A stretch of 38,613 nt of DNA, from positions 1-38,613 of the forward strand of contig DFIU01000021.1 of NCBI GenBank assembly GCA_002371465.1, in the 5' to 3' direction. The translations under genes were made by a program, and so were the position numbers. Positions 1 through 7,821 of the stretch are shown here, piece by piece. The stretch is from Lachnospiraceae bacterium UBA3689. GTDB taxonomy: Bacteria > Bacillota > Clostridia > Lachnospirales > Lachnospiraceae. Numbering within the stretch: position 1 is the first letter of the stretch; every line of letters begins with the position of its first letter. The notes under the pieces are model-generated. The model was given only the letters and a program-made list of their open reading frames with translations, ran no database searches and was not told where the DNA came from.

Positions 1-2
1 GA

Positions 3-1415
3 ACACATACCATCGACCGCATTACGCCTCACTGCGTCGTCGGCCAGTGTACAGCGGAAGGCCTCGGAGACTGGTTTGCCAAGTCCTCGACGCAGGCCTC
101 CAGCAACTATGGCATTGACCGTGATGGCCGTGTCGGTCTTTACGTCGAGGAGAAAAACCGCTCGTGGTGCTCCTCCAGTAACGCCAACGACCAAAGGGCG
201 ATCACCATCGAGTGCGCCTCTGATACCTCGGAGCCTTACGCCTTCCGGGACGTCGTTTACCAGACGCTGATCAAGCTCTGCGTTGATATCTGCAAACGCA
301 ACGGCAAGAAGAAACTCATCTGGTTTGGAGACAAGGACAAGACCCTGAACTACTCTCCGAAGTCGGACGAGATGATCCTGACGGTGCACCGCTGGTTTGC
401 CAACAAGTCCTGTCCGGGCAACTGGATGTATGCTCGCATGGGTGATCTGGCAAACAAGGTCACTGCGCAGCTTGGCACCTCCTCTGACACACCCGTCAAG
501 ACCTCCGGCACACAGGCTAAGGTGCTGGCCGGACTGTCTGAGGGTGATGCAATTAAGACGGTCGGTGCTCTTTTCACTGCAGATATGAATAAGTCTGGCA
601 TCCTCGCCTCGGTATCTCTGGCGCAGTTCATTCTGGAATCCGGGTACGGGAAAAGCGAGCTCGCCCAGAACGCCAATAATGTCTTTGGCATGAAGAAGTC
701 CCTCTCCGGAAACACATGGGACGGATCTTCGTGGGAAGGCAAGTCCGTCTATACCAAAAAGACGCAGGAGGATGACGGTTCCGGAAAGCTCTATACCATC
801 ACGGCAGACTTCCGCAAGTATCCGTGCATCGAGGATTCCATCGCCGACCACTCCGCATACCTCTTAGGCGCAAAGAACGGCAGCAAGCTCCGCTATGATG
901 GGCTCAAGGGCTGCAAGGATTATAAGAAAGCCGTGCAGATCATCAAGGACGGCGGCTACGCCACCAGTACGTCCTACGTTTCCAAGCTCTGCAGCATCAT
1001 CGAAAGATGGAACCTCACGCAGTACGACAAGGCTGAGGCTCCTGCTTCGGTCAAATGGTACCGCGTCCGTAAGAGCTGGTCAGATGCCGCTTCCCAGAAG
1101 GGAGCCTATAAGGTACTGGCCAACGCCAAGAAGTGCGCGGATGCCAATCCCGGTTATTCTGTTTTTGATGATGCCGGAAAAGTCGTCTACGCAGGAAAGG
1201 CGGCGGTCAAGACTCCCTTCCTCGTCCGCGTGGATATCAGCGACCTGAACATCCGCACCGGAGCCGGAACCAACTACTCCCGTACCGGCCAGTACACCGG
1301 CAAGGGTATCTTTACGATTCTGGAGGTCAAATCCGGTCAGGGCTCTGACGCTGGCTGGGGACGCCTCAAATCCGGCGCTGGCTGGATCTCCCTCGACTAT
1401 ACAACACGCATCTAA
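3..1415 (+). CDS. Phage-type endolysin: amidase + glucosaminidase + SH3 (5' partial)
   Basis: The reading frame is open from base 3, so the gene begins upstream of the window; 470 residues are visible. Residues 1-158 resemble a zinc N-acetylmuramoyl-L-alanine amidase (Amidase_2): TPHCVVGQ near the start supplies one His ligand, and VHRWFANKSCPG (about 128-139) supplies the second His and the Cys. Residues 178-340 resemble a GH73-type glucosaminidase with the FILESGYGKSELA motif and a candidate catalytic Glu212. A linker with a WYRVRKSW repeat-like segment (345-400) follows, then a C-terminal bacterial SH3 wall-binding domain (405-470, LNIRTGAGTNY). Two lytic activities plus a binding domain is typical of phage or conjugative-element lysins. 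A terminator follows at once and the recombinase genes lie just downstream, which supports a prophage or integrative element end. The domain assignments are by motif reading. Confidence 0.9.
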   Translation, partial: THTIDRITPHCVVGQCTAEGLGDWFAKSSTQASSNYGIDRDGRVGLYVEEKNRSWCSSSNANDQRAITIECASDTSEPYAFRDVVYQTLIKLCVDICKRNGKKKLIWFGDKDKTLNYSPKSDEMILTVHRWFANKSCPGNWMYARMGDLANKVTAQLGTSSDTPVKTSGTQAKVLAGLSEGDAIKTVGALFTADMNKSGILASVSLAQFILESGYGKSELAQNANNVFGMKKSLSGNTWDGSSWEGKSVYTKKTQEDDGSGKLYTITADFRKYPCIEDSIADHSAYLLGAKNGSKLRYDGLKGCKDYKKAVQIIKDGGYATSTSYVSKLCSIIERWNLTQYDKAEAPASVKWYRVRKSWSDAASQKGAYKVLANAKKCADANPGYSVFDDAGKVVYAGKAAVKTPFLVRVDISDLNIRTGAGTNYSRTGQYTGKGIFTILEVKSGQGSDAGWGRLKSGAGWISLDYTTRI

Positions 1416-1419
1416 TCTG

Positions 1420-1458
1420 TTGCCGCTTGTGGGCTTTGTGCCTGCAGGCGGCTTTTTT
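1420..1458 (+). terminator. Intrinsic terminator of the endolysin gene
   Basis: GCCGC (1422-1426) pairs with GCGGC (1448-1452), with further GC pairing inside the loop, and is followed directly by six T (1453-1458). It begins a few bases after the endolysin stop. Confidence 0.8.
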
Positions 1459-1482
1459 CATTTCCCTTCGTCAATCCGCCTA

Positions 1483-1506
1483 TCTCACCTCCAGTGGAAA
1501 GTGAGA
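1483..1506. repeat. Inverted repeat, possible hairpin or operator
   Basis: TCTCAC (1483-1488) is the reverse complement of GTGAGA (1501-1506), and the loop holds a smaller CCA-G-TGG dyad. It lies between the endolysin terminator and the small gene at 1570, where a promoter or operator for the recombinase operon would be expected. No clear -35/-10 pair was identified beside it. Confidence 0.4.
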
Positions 1507-1533
1507 GATTTTCAGGAGCACCCCATCAAACGG

Positions 1534-1562
1534 CCTTCTGAATATCCATATTCCGAAGGAGG
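1534..1562 (+). promoter_or_regulatory. Palindrome covering the ribosome-binding site of the 1570 gene
   Basis: The arms are CCTTC-T-GAATAT (1534-1545) and ATATTC-C-GAAGG (1548-1559), 11 of 12 positions paired around a CC centre. The AAGGAGG ribosome-binding site occupies 1556-1562, so the 3' arm contains its first half. ATG follows 7 bases later. As RNA the hairpin would partly hide the site; as DNA it is a symmetric operator-sized dyad. Confidence 0.6.
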
Positions 1563-1569
1563 CGTTCCC

Positions 1570-1830
1570 ATGATAGATAAGAAGATACTCGATCCGGATC
1601 TGGTTGCGGCATTGGACGGGGTAAGCACCGACCACTTCTTTACCCCGGAGCAGTTCCAGCAGGATGTCGATTATTTCCGGGCTCAGCGGATCTCAAAAAC
1701 ACTGCTGGATGCTGGACTTATTTCCTTGTCTCAATTCGACAAATTGTCCGAAATGAACCGGAAAACTTTCTCTCCCTTCCTTGCAGATATATTCCCGAAT
1801 ACCGTTGATAACTCTTCAAAACAGAGGTAA
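1570..1830 (+). CDS. Small SHOCT-like protein of the integrative element
   Basis: The protein has 86 residues. ATG 1570 is preceded by AAGGAGG at 7 bases; the frame is open upstream but has no better start. The C-terminal half, around ISKTLLDAGLISLSQFDKL, follows the pattern of the SHOCT short C-terminal domain (a helix-turn with LLDAGLIS..EF), often found at the C-terminus of membrane or nucleic-acid-associated proteins. The N-terminal half is acidic with no membrane segment. The gene lies 30 bases ahead of the first recombinase and is probably in the same transcript, so a role in excision or control of recombination (for example as a directionality factor) is possible but only inferred from position. 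The domain call is by eye. Confidence 0.7.
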   Translation: MIDKKILDPDLVAALDGVSTDHFFTPEQFQQDVDYFRAQRISKTLLDAGLISLSQFDKLSEMNRKTFSPFLADIFPNTVDNSSKQR

Positions 1831-1860
1831 TATGCGACACTACCGAAGGGAGGTGAAGTC

Positions 1861-3420
1861 TTGAAAAAGGTTACGAAACTCGGTGCTGGCAAAGCATCGA
1901 AGGCAAAAAAGAAGCTGCTCCGCGTAGCTGCCTACTGCCGGGTTTCCACCGACAGTGATGCACAGCTCGAAAGCCTCGAAGCGCAGAAGCAGCACTATGA
2001 AAACTATATCTCCGGACGAGATGACTGGAAATTTGCCGGTTTGTACTTTGATGAAGGTATCTCCGGCACCAAGAAGGATCGCAGGCCGGAACTCCTCCGC
2101 ATGATTTCCGATTGCGAGGCCGGTAAGATCGACTTCATCGTTACGAAGTCTATCAGCCGATTTGCCCGGAACACAACCGACTGTCTGGAGATGGTCAGAA
2201 AACTGCTGGAGCTAAACATCCCAATTTATTTCGAGAAGGAAAACCTGAATACCAGCTCGATGGAAAGTGAGCTCTTTCTCGCCATTCTAAGCAGTATGGC
2301 CGAGGGAGAGTCTACATCCATTTCCGAAAACAGCAAGTGGTCAATTCAGAAGCGGTTCCAGAATGGCACCTTCAAAATCAGCTATCCGCCATACGGCTAC
2401 GAATGGAATGGTGAGCAGATGGTGATCAATCCGGAGCAGGCCGAGGTTGTACGCTGGATGTTCGCGCAGGTGCTTTCCGGAAAGGGAACGCAGGCAGTCG
2501 CTGACGCTCTGAATGAGAAAGGCGTCCCCAGCAAAAAGGGAGGACGATGGACTGCCACTACAGTGCGCGGCATGCTGGCCAACGAGAAGTACACCGGCGA
2601 TGTAATCTTCCAGAAAACCTATACGGATTCCCAATTCAACCGGCACGTCAATCGCGGAGAAAAAGACAGATATGCCCTTTCCGACCACCACGAAGCAATC
2701 ATCAGCAGGGAGGACTTTGACGCAGTCCGCGCCTTGATTCATCAGCGAGGCAGAGAGAAAGGCATTATCACCGGCAGCGATAAATACCAAAATCGCTACT
2801 GCTTCTCCGGCAGGATCATCTGCGGAGAGTGCGGTGATACCTTTAAGCGCCGGACACACTCCTGCGCCGGGAATAAGTATGCCGCATGGTGCTGTAATAC
2901 GCATATCAACGACAAAAGCCAATGCTCCATGAAATACGTGGAGGACGATGTCCTGAAGGCCGCCTTCATCACAATGATGAACAAGCTTGTTTTCGCTCAC
3001 CGCATGATCCTGAAGCCTTATGTTGAAGCCCTCCGCTCGGAGAACAAGGACGGCTCCTTAAGAAGGATTCAGCAGATCCAAACGCTGCTTCTTCAGAATT
3101 CCGACCAGCGCGAAACACTGACGAAGCTCATGGGACAGGGCTACATTGACCCGATCATCTATAACGAAGAGAATAATGCCCTGCTCCGACAGGCTGACGA
3201 TTATCGCGCTGAGATCGAAATGCTGAACAAGAACATCAGCGGTGACGCCAGTCATCTGCAGGCGGCGACAACCCTGCTTCACTTTGCAGGCAAAAGCGCT
3301 ATGCTCGACACATTTGACGAAGAGCTATTTGAACAGACCGTTGACCGCATCACCGTCCAGTCCCGGAGCGAGTTTGTTTTCGAGCTGAAATGCGGTTTGA
3401 AATTAAAGGAAAGGATGTGA
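1861..3420 (+). CDS. Large serine recombinase, first of three
   Basis: The protein has 519 residues and starts at TTG 1861, with GGGAGGTG about 6 bases upstream. Residues 20-165 form the resolvase N-terminal catalytic domain; the candidate nucleophile is Ser29 in AAYCRVSTDSD, and KSISRFARNTTDCLE carries the conserved Arg motif. A recombinase DNA-binding domain follows (about 175-290, PPYGYEWNGEQ onward). Next comes a zinc-ribbon (CGECGDTF...C, about 320-360) and a coiled-coil C-terminal region. This is the architecture of the large serine integrases that join attP and attB. The family name says nothing about the target site. The next gene starts 4 bases after the stop, so the three recombinases are co-transcribed. 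Confidence 0.93.
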   Translation: MKKVTKLGAGKASKAKKKLLRVAAYCRVSTDSDAQLESLEAQKQHYENYISGRDDWKFAGLYFDEGISGTKKDRRPELLRMISDCEAGKIDFIVTKSISRFARNTTDCLEMVRKLLELNIPIYFEKENLNTSSMESELFLAILSSMAEGESTSISENSKWSIQKRFQNGTFKISYPPYGYEWNGEQMVINPEQAEVVRWMFAQVLSGKGTQAVADALNEKGVPSKKGGRWTATTVRGMLANEKYTGDVIFQKTYTDSQFNRHVNRGEKDRYALSDHHEAIISREDFDAVRALIHQRGREKGIITGSDKYQNRYCFSGRIICGECGDTFKRRTHSCAGNKYAAWCCNTHINDKSQCSMKYVEDDVLKAAFITMMNKLVFAHRMILKPYVEALRSENKDGSLRRIQQIQTLLLQNSDQRETLTKLMGQGYIDPIIYNEENNALLRQADDYRAEIEMLNKNISGDASHLQAATTLLHFAGKSAMLDTFDEELFEQTVDRITVQSRSEFVFELKCGLKLKERM

Positions 3421-3424
3421 TCAG

Positions 3425-3841
3425 ATGGGACATACGCCATTCGGCTACCGCATTAAGAACGGTGTCGCCGTGATTGATGAAGACGCAGCTGGAAAGCTCC
3501 GGATGCTCTACGCCAACTACCTTGATGGGATGAGCCTGAAAAACGCAGCCAATGAAGCCGGAATCGAAACCTACCACGCTTCCGCAAAACGGCTGCTGAT
3601 GACGGAGCATTACCTCGGTGATGATTTCTATCCGGCGATCATTGACAAAGAAACCTTCGACCGGGTGCAGACAGAACGGATCAAGCGAGCCGCTGCCCTC
3701 GGACGTTTAGACCGGAAGTCAACAAGAAAAGCTCCCAAGATATCGAAGCTGTTTAGCTTTGGCGATATTATGGAGCATTACGACAATCCGGCAACACAGG
3801 CCGAGTACATCTACAGCCTGCTGAAAAGCGAGGTGGTTTGA
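3425..3841 (+). CDS. Recombinase-domain protein without a catalytic domain
   Basis: The protein has 138 residues. It begins directly with the recombinase DNA-binding domain (TPFGYRIKNGVAVIDEDAAGKL), matching the segment after the catalytic domain in both neighbours (PYGYEWNGEQMVINPEQAE; FLGYTKDAEGHLIIDPEQAE). The Ser-containing resolvase domain, zinc-ribbon and coiled coil are all absent, so it cannot cut DNA by itself. ATG 3425 follows the previous stop by 4 bases, with AAAGGA upstream, and the stop overlaps the next start (TGATG). It is a well-formed small gene rather than an obvious fragment: the ends are clean and the coupling is intact. A DNA-binding accessory factor for the two full recombinases is the simplest inference. 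Confidence 0.85.
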   Translation: MGHTPFGYRIKNGVAVIDEDAAGKLRMLYANYLDGMSLKNAANEAGIETYHASAKRLLMTEHYLGDDFYPAIIDKETFDRVQTERIKRAAALGRLDRKSTRKAPKISKLFSFGDIMEHYDNPATQAEYIYSLLKSEVV

Positions 3842-5403
3842 TGGGAAATGTTATGGTTATCCCGGCCAGAAGACAGGTCGGAAACAACATCAAAAAAGCT
3901 GAAAAGCCAAAGCTCCGAGTCGCAGCGTACTGCCGCGTCAGTACTGACAGCGATGAGCAGGCCACCAGCTATGAGGCTCAGATCGAGCATTACACGGAGT
4001 ACATTTCCAAGAATCCTGATTGGGTGCTGGCAGGCATTTTTGCAGACGACGGTATTTCCGGCACCAACACAAAGAAGCGCGACGAGTTTAACCGCATGAT
4101 CGACGAGTGCCATGCCGGTAACATCGACATGATCATTACCAAGTCAATCAGCCGGTTTGCCCGGAACACGCTGGACTGCCTGAAATACATCCGTGAGCTG
4201 AAAGAGATCAATATTCCCGTTTTCTTCGAGAAAGAGTCCATTAACACAATGGATGCCAAAGGCGAGGTGCTGCTGACCATCATGGCGTCCCTTGCCCAGC
4301 AGGAAAGCCAGAGCCTTTCGCAAAACGTAAAGCTCGGCCTGCAGTACCGATACCAGCAGGGACAGGTACAGGTCAACCACAACCGCTTCCTCGGATACAC
4401 CAAGGATGCCGAAGGACACCTGATCATTGATCCGGAGCAGGCAGAAATCGTTAAGCGGATCTACCGGGAATACCTTGAAGGCCTCAGCATGGACAAGATT
4501 GCTGCCGGTCTTGAAGCAGACGGAATACTCACCGGCGCAGGCAAAGCAAAATGGCACACCAGCACGGTCAGCAAGATCCTGCGAAACGAAAAATACATCG
4601 GCGACGCCCTGCTCCAGAAGACCTATACCACAGACTTCCTAACGAAGAAGCGGATCAAGAATAACGGCACCGTTCCGCAATACTACGTAGAGGGCGATCA
4701 CGAAGCAATCATCCCGAAGGACATCTTCCTTCTGGTGCAGGAGGAGCTTGCCCGGCGACGTGCGGTGCACCTGAGCAATAACGGAAAGCGCCGAGCTTAC
4801 TCCTGCAAACACTGTTTTGCCCAGATGGTTTTCTGCGGCGACTGCGGAGAATTCTTCCGGCGCGTCCACTGGAACAACCGAGGCTGCAAGTCGGTCGTCT
4901 GGCGATGCGTTAGCCGATTAGAGAATACCGGCCACGTCTGCCGAGCTCGGACGGTCAATGAGGAATACCTGCAGGAGGTAGTCATTCAGGCCATCAATCA
5001 GGTGCTCTGCAAAAAGGACGACTTCCTGAAAGCCCTTCAGACAAACATCGCCACGGTGATCAAACAGGGAGATACCCTATCGCCAGAGGTCATCGACGAA
5101 CGCCTGCGGGAGCTGCAGAAGGAACTCCTGAAGAAAGCCAACCAGAAGGATGACTATGACGCCATCGCGGACGAGATCCTCCGGCTCCGGGACATGCGAA
5201 AGCAGGCCGAAGTTGACAGCGTTGTCCGAGACGAACAGATGCGTCTGATCAGAGACCTTCAGGATTTCATCCGGCAGCAGCCCACCACCATCACGGAGTT
5301 TGACGAGACGTTGGTCAAGCGCCTGATCACGAAGATCACGGTTTTCGAAGACCACTTCACCATCGACTTCAAGTCCGGAGTCACCATTGAAATCAAAGCA
5401 TAA
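3841..5403 (+). CDS. Large serine recombinase, third of three
   Basis: The protein has 520 residues. ATG 3841 overlaps the preceding stop; an in-frame TTG at 3838 is less likely because AGGTGG sits better for the ATG. The catalytic domain (25-165) has Ser34 in AAYCRVSTDSDEQ and KSISRFARNTLDC. The recombinase domain follows (about 180-290), then a zinc-ribbon with FCGDCGEFF and CRAR (about 325-365), then a long charged coiled-coil tail (395-480). It is similar in plan to the first recombinase but diverged, so this is an old paralogue pair rather than a recent duplication. In such elements two large recombinases may act together or on different sites. It is the last gene on the plus strand before an inverted repeat and a convergent accessory cluster. 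Confidence 0.93.
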   Translation: MGNVMVIPARRQVGNNIKKAEKPKLRVAAYCRVSTDSDEQATSYEAQIEHYTEYISKNPDWVLAGIFADDGISGTNTKKRDEFNRMIDECHAGNIDMIITKSISRFARNTLDCLKYIRELKEINIPVFFEKESINTMDAKGEVLLTIMASLAQQESQSLSQNVKLGLQYRYQQGQVQVNHNRFLGYTKDAEGHLIIDPEQAEIVKRIYREYLEGLSMDKIAAGLEADGILTGAGKAKWHTSTVSKILRNEKYIGDALLQKTYTTDFLTKKRIKNNGTVPQYYVEGDHEAIIPKDIFLLVQEELARRRAVHLSNNGKRRAYSCKHCFAQMVFCGDCGEFFRRVHWNNRGCKSVVWRCVSRLENTGHVCRARTVNEEYLQEVVIQAINQVLCKKDDFLKALQTNIATVIKQGDTLSPEVIDERLRELQKELLKKANQKDDYDAIADEILRLRDMRKQAEVDSVVRDEQMRLIRDLQDFIRQQPTTITEFDETLVKRLITKITVFEDHFTIDFKSGVTIEIKA

Positions 5404-5405
5404 GA

Positions 5406-5445
5406 AAGGCTCCCTTGCCGCCGCTGATGGCAGTGTGGGAGCCTT
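5406..5445. repeat. Inverted repeat after the last recombinase (terminator or att-associated)
   Basis: AAGGCTCCC (5406-5414) pairs with GGGAGCCTT (5437-5445), and an inner TGCC/GGCA pair (5416-5419 with 5429-5432) extends the stem. No T-run follows on either strand. It sits 2 bases after the recombinase stop and 8 bases before the end of the convergent regulator gene. It may be a bidirectional transcription stop or a recombinase-bound site. Confidence 0.5.
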
Positions 5446-5453
5446 CGTGCGTC

Positions 5454-5897
5454 CTACTTCCAATGTTTCAGCTGTGAAAGATATCCATCAAACTGAGCAC
5501 GTCTTTCGTCGTCAGGAGTATTGTCTGGATTCGGCATATGACCTACCAGATAATCAAGTAAAGAGTCTTTTGTCTTATAAGCAAACTTCCCATCTGCATA
5601 GCACCATTTACAAAAGTCCTCGTTGAAACTTCCGTCCGGCTCTTTGCTGATGACCTCGTCTTCACTCAGAGGCATACCGCAACACTGGCAAATAAGCTGT
5701 CTCGGTTTGCCAAGCAGCGTGTTGATCGACACGTCAAACTCTTTTGACAATAATTGAAGCGTATCTGTATTTGGCTGCGTTTCTCCTGTCTCCCAGCGAC
5801 TCACAGCTTGCCTTGTTACCATTACTCGCTCGGCAAGCTGATCCTGTGATAATCCGTGCTTTTCACGCAGGCTTTTAATTGTATCCTGTACTGTCAT
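5454..5897 (-). CDS. XRE-family regulator with C-terminal zinc-ribbon
   Basis: The protein has 147 residues. The start at 5897 has GGAGGT 8 bases upstream; a longer frame to 6014 lacks such a site and would overlap the next gene. Residues 1-58 are a Cro/C1-type helix-turn-helix (LREKHGLSQDQLAERVMVTRQAVSRWE). The C-terminal half carries CQCCGMPL...FCKWCY, a four-Cys pattern resembling the putative zinc-ribbon family PF12674. Fusions of this kind are common in Clostridia and their ligand is unknown. A promoter overlapped by a dyad lies directly upstream, consistent with autoregulation. Codon use is AT-richer than in the housekeeping genes to the right, which fits an accessory origin. Confidence 0.85.
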   Translation of the reverse strand: MTVQDTIKSLREKHGLSQDQLAERVMVTRQAVSRWETGETQPNTDTLQLLSKEFDVSINTLLGKPRQLICQCCGMPLSEDEVISKEPDGSFNEDFCKWCYADGKFAYKTKDSLLDYLVGHMPNPDNTPDDERRAQFDGYLSQLKHWK

Positions 5898-5920
5898 TGA
5901 ACTGTACCTCCATAATCTTA

Positions 5921-5959
5921 GTTCACATTCATTATGAACCGCATAGGTAGTTCTGACAA
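5921..5959 (-). promoter_or_regulatory. Promoter with overlapping dyad for the XRE/zinc-ribbon gene
   Basis: Read on the minus strand: TTGTCA (5959-5954), 17-base spacer, CATAAT (5936-5931). The inverted repeat GTTCA...TGAAC (5921-5939) covers the -10 box and the expected start of transcription. A regulator bound there would block transcription. Confidence 0.6.
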
Positions 5960-5988
5960 GCAACCCGCTGTTGCCCCTAACTTCTATT

Positions 5989-6591
5989 TCATGGATTAGT
6001 AGCCTTAATTGCACCCAGACAGTGTATCCTTACGACACGATTGTCATCAGCTTCGGATATCTGCCTCAGCCGTTCCAGATATGGTCTGACGAACTCCGGC
6101 CTGCGCTTTCCGAGAACACGGAAAATCTCAGGTGCTTCCATTCTGACCTTATCATCCGAATCATACAGCAGTTTTTCAAATACTGACATGTGATTCTCAT
6201 AGATATCCCAAGTATTTGTAGCGATATTCTCTGACGCCCAAATAAAGCTCAGCCTGACCTTTGCGTCCTCATCAGAGGCAAAGCGGAAAAGTTCTGTCCA
6301 ATACGGTTCAATCAGCGAATAGCTTCCTCGTCCGATCCTGCCGAGAGCATTCACGGCACGTTCCCTCAGAAGCGGCTCTGAGTTGTCAAGAAAAGATGCA
6401 ATGGTTGGAACGGCATCCTGCACGGACTGCGGATGAGCAAGTCCCATCTCACCGAGCAGCCAGAGTGCCTTTGCCTGTATCTTTACGGATTCATGGGTGA
6501 GAAGAGACGAAACATATGGGATTTTTTCTTCCCACTTGCTCTTATCCTTGGTCAAAACACCAAGCTCTTTGTACAGTTCCTTTTCGTACAA
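5989..6591 (-). CDS. HEAT-repeat protein
   Basis: The protein has 200 residues. The start is TTG 6591, with GGAG 8 bases upstream and a stop just before it in frame; no ATG in frame offers a better site. The sequence is a series of paired amphipathic helices of about 35 residues, for example SVKIQAKALWLLGEMG, PLLRERAVNALGRIG, DAKVRLSFIWASENIA and DDKVRMEAPEIFRVLG. This is the HEAT/armadillo-like pattern also seen in AlkD-type DNA glycosylases and scaffold proteins. No catalytic motif was recognised, so a binding or scaffold role is the default. It starts 24 bases after the XRE/membrane gene and is probably its operon partner. The actual function is unknown. Confidence 0.8.
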   Translation of the reverse strand: MYEKELYKELGVLTKDKSKWEEKIPYVSSLLTHESVKIQAKALWLLGEMGLAHPQSVQDAVPTIASFLDNSEPLLRERAVNALGRIGRGSYSLIEPYWTELFRFASDEDAKVRLSFIWASENIATNTWDIYENHMSVFEKLLYDSDDKVRMEAPEIFRVLGKRRPEFVRPYLERLRQISEADDNRVVRIHCLGAIKATNP

Positions 6592-6615
6592 TATATCATC
6601 TCCTGAAACTGAAAC

Positions 6616-7230
6616 TCACTGCTTTATTCGTTTATACATGCCCACCTCTACAGCAATGTTTACACCAATCAGCAGCAGTAAGCATATCACCAATAAACTG
6701 TACCTATTGGTGTAGAGAAGCGGATATGGTGCCAGTGATCCCGATGATAAAGCATTATACAAAATGGACAGTACGAAGACACTGATCGCCGGTATTGAAA
6801 TCATCCAATAGCGACACACTGCTTTCTGATCAATTATACGATTGAGTTTGGACACATAGATTACTACCCCGGAGCCAATCATCCATATAAATCCGTCCAT
6901 GATCGCGAATGCATTCTGATATTCATACCAGAGAGCACAGGCTGTGATAAAACCAATCCACGCCATCCACGGTGAAAGCAAGGATAAAGCATTCCCAATA
7001 CGCCTGCTTTTTTCGTTATCCTCCGAAACAGGCTCTATTCCTTTCAAGAGATAGTCTGTTGTAACCTCAAAGAAATCACTCATCAAAACGATCTTGTCTA
7101 ATTCAGGCGTACTTTGTTCAGATTCCCATTTACTGATAGCCTGTCTGCTGACTCCTAATTTGTCTGCCAGTGCCTCCTGCGAAATTCCCTTTTGCTTCCT
7201 TAGTTCTAAAATTCTGTCTGCAAGTTTCAT
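6616..7230 (-). CDS. XRE-family regulator with membrane domain
   Basis: The protein has 204 residues. The start at 7230 has GGAGGT upstream; an upstream in-frame extension to 7323 lacks a ribosome-binding site. Residues 1-60 form a Cro/C1 helix-turn-helix (LRKQKGISQEALADKLGVSRQAISKWE). After a linker, about four hydrophobic segments follow (roughly 88-103, 110-127, 142-160 and 178-197), and the protein ends in a basic tail (YKRIKQ). Regulators of this shape are membrane-tethered and may sense envelope stress or a small molecule; nothing here identifies the signal. The HEAT-repeat gene follows after 24 bases. It is a paralogue-like partner of the XRE/zinc-ribbon gene only in its DNA-binding domain. 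Confidence 0.85.
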   Translation of the reverse strand: MKLADRILELRKQKGISQEALADKLGVSRQAISKWESEQSTPELDKIVLMSDFFEVTTDYLLKGIEPVSEDNEKSRRIGNALSLLSPWMAWIGFITACALWYEYQNAFAIMDGFIWMIGSGVVIYVSKLNRIIDQKAVCRYWMISIPAISVFVLSILYNALSSGSLAPYPLLYTNRYSLLVICLLLLIGVNIAVEVGMYKRIKQ

Positions 7231-7349
7231 GGTGTGTACCTCCTTTGGTAGCTTTATCTTACCCTTTCCTTTGGTTGCGATGCCACCATCTTGGAGCGGA
7301 ACCTTGTCAACTGCTGGTTGCAATCCTGTTTTTTATAATAATTACCATT

Positions 7350-7787
7350 CTATCGTTCACTCTTAGCTGCTGTGTATCGTTCCTTGCCCCACCAATTTGG
7401 CATAAGCTCTTTAAGAGTAACAGTCTCCCTTTTTTCGTAATCCACCATGATTTCCATATCTTCATTGGCTTCATCCAATTGATAAAAGAACTCCCTGCAT
7501 GCACCACAAGGCATGCCGCTGCCGCCTCCATTTGGAGCATAATCACGAAATGCCACAAGCCGCTTCACTTTTGTCTGTCCGCCATTAGCATACATATTTA
7601 TCGCTGCAACTCTCTCAGCACAAAGGTTCATTACTCCGCTGCAGCTTTCAATGCAGAATCCTGTATAAATTTCTCCATTATCTGCTTCTAACGCGCAAAC
7701 CACATGATGTGCATAGACAAAAGGAGATACTTCTTCAGGATGATACTGTTCCTTTGCTTTTTCGTACATTCTTTCCCATATATCCAT
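7350..7787 (-). CDS. Cytidine-deaminase-family protein (CDA/blasticidin-deaminase type)
   Basis: The protein has 145 residues. ATG 7787 has GAGGAAA 7 bases upstream; an ATG 21 bases earlier has no site. The zinc-dependent deaminase signature is complete: C56-A-E58 supplies a Cys ligand and the proton-shuttle Glu, and P-C94-G-A-C97 supplies the other two Cys. Length and motif spacing match homotetrameric cytidine deaminases and the related blasticidin-S-deaminase branch. The substrate could be cytidine, deoxycytidine or a nucleoside antibiotic; the sequence does not decide. The gene stands alone, 119 bases from the XRE/membrane gene, with degenerate direct repeats directly upstream. Its AT-rich codon use matches the accessory patch rather than the rlmD operon. 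Confidence 0.88.
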   Translation of the reverse strand: MDIWERMYEKAKEQYHPEEVSPFVYAHHVVCALEADNGEIYTGFCIESCSGVMNLCAERVAAINMYANGGQTKVKRLVAFRDYAPNGGGSGMPCGACREFFYQLDEANEDMEIMVDYEKRETVTLKELMPNWWGKERYTAAKSER

Positions 7788-7821
7788 TGTGTTTTCCTCA
7801 CAAAACACGCGTTATCGCCCT

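Noticed and set aside
2341..3000. 219-residue minus-strand open frame in the first recombinase
   Set aside because: Antisense to a recombinase whose motifs are clear; no start signal.
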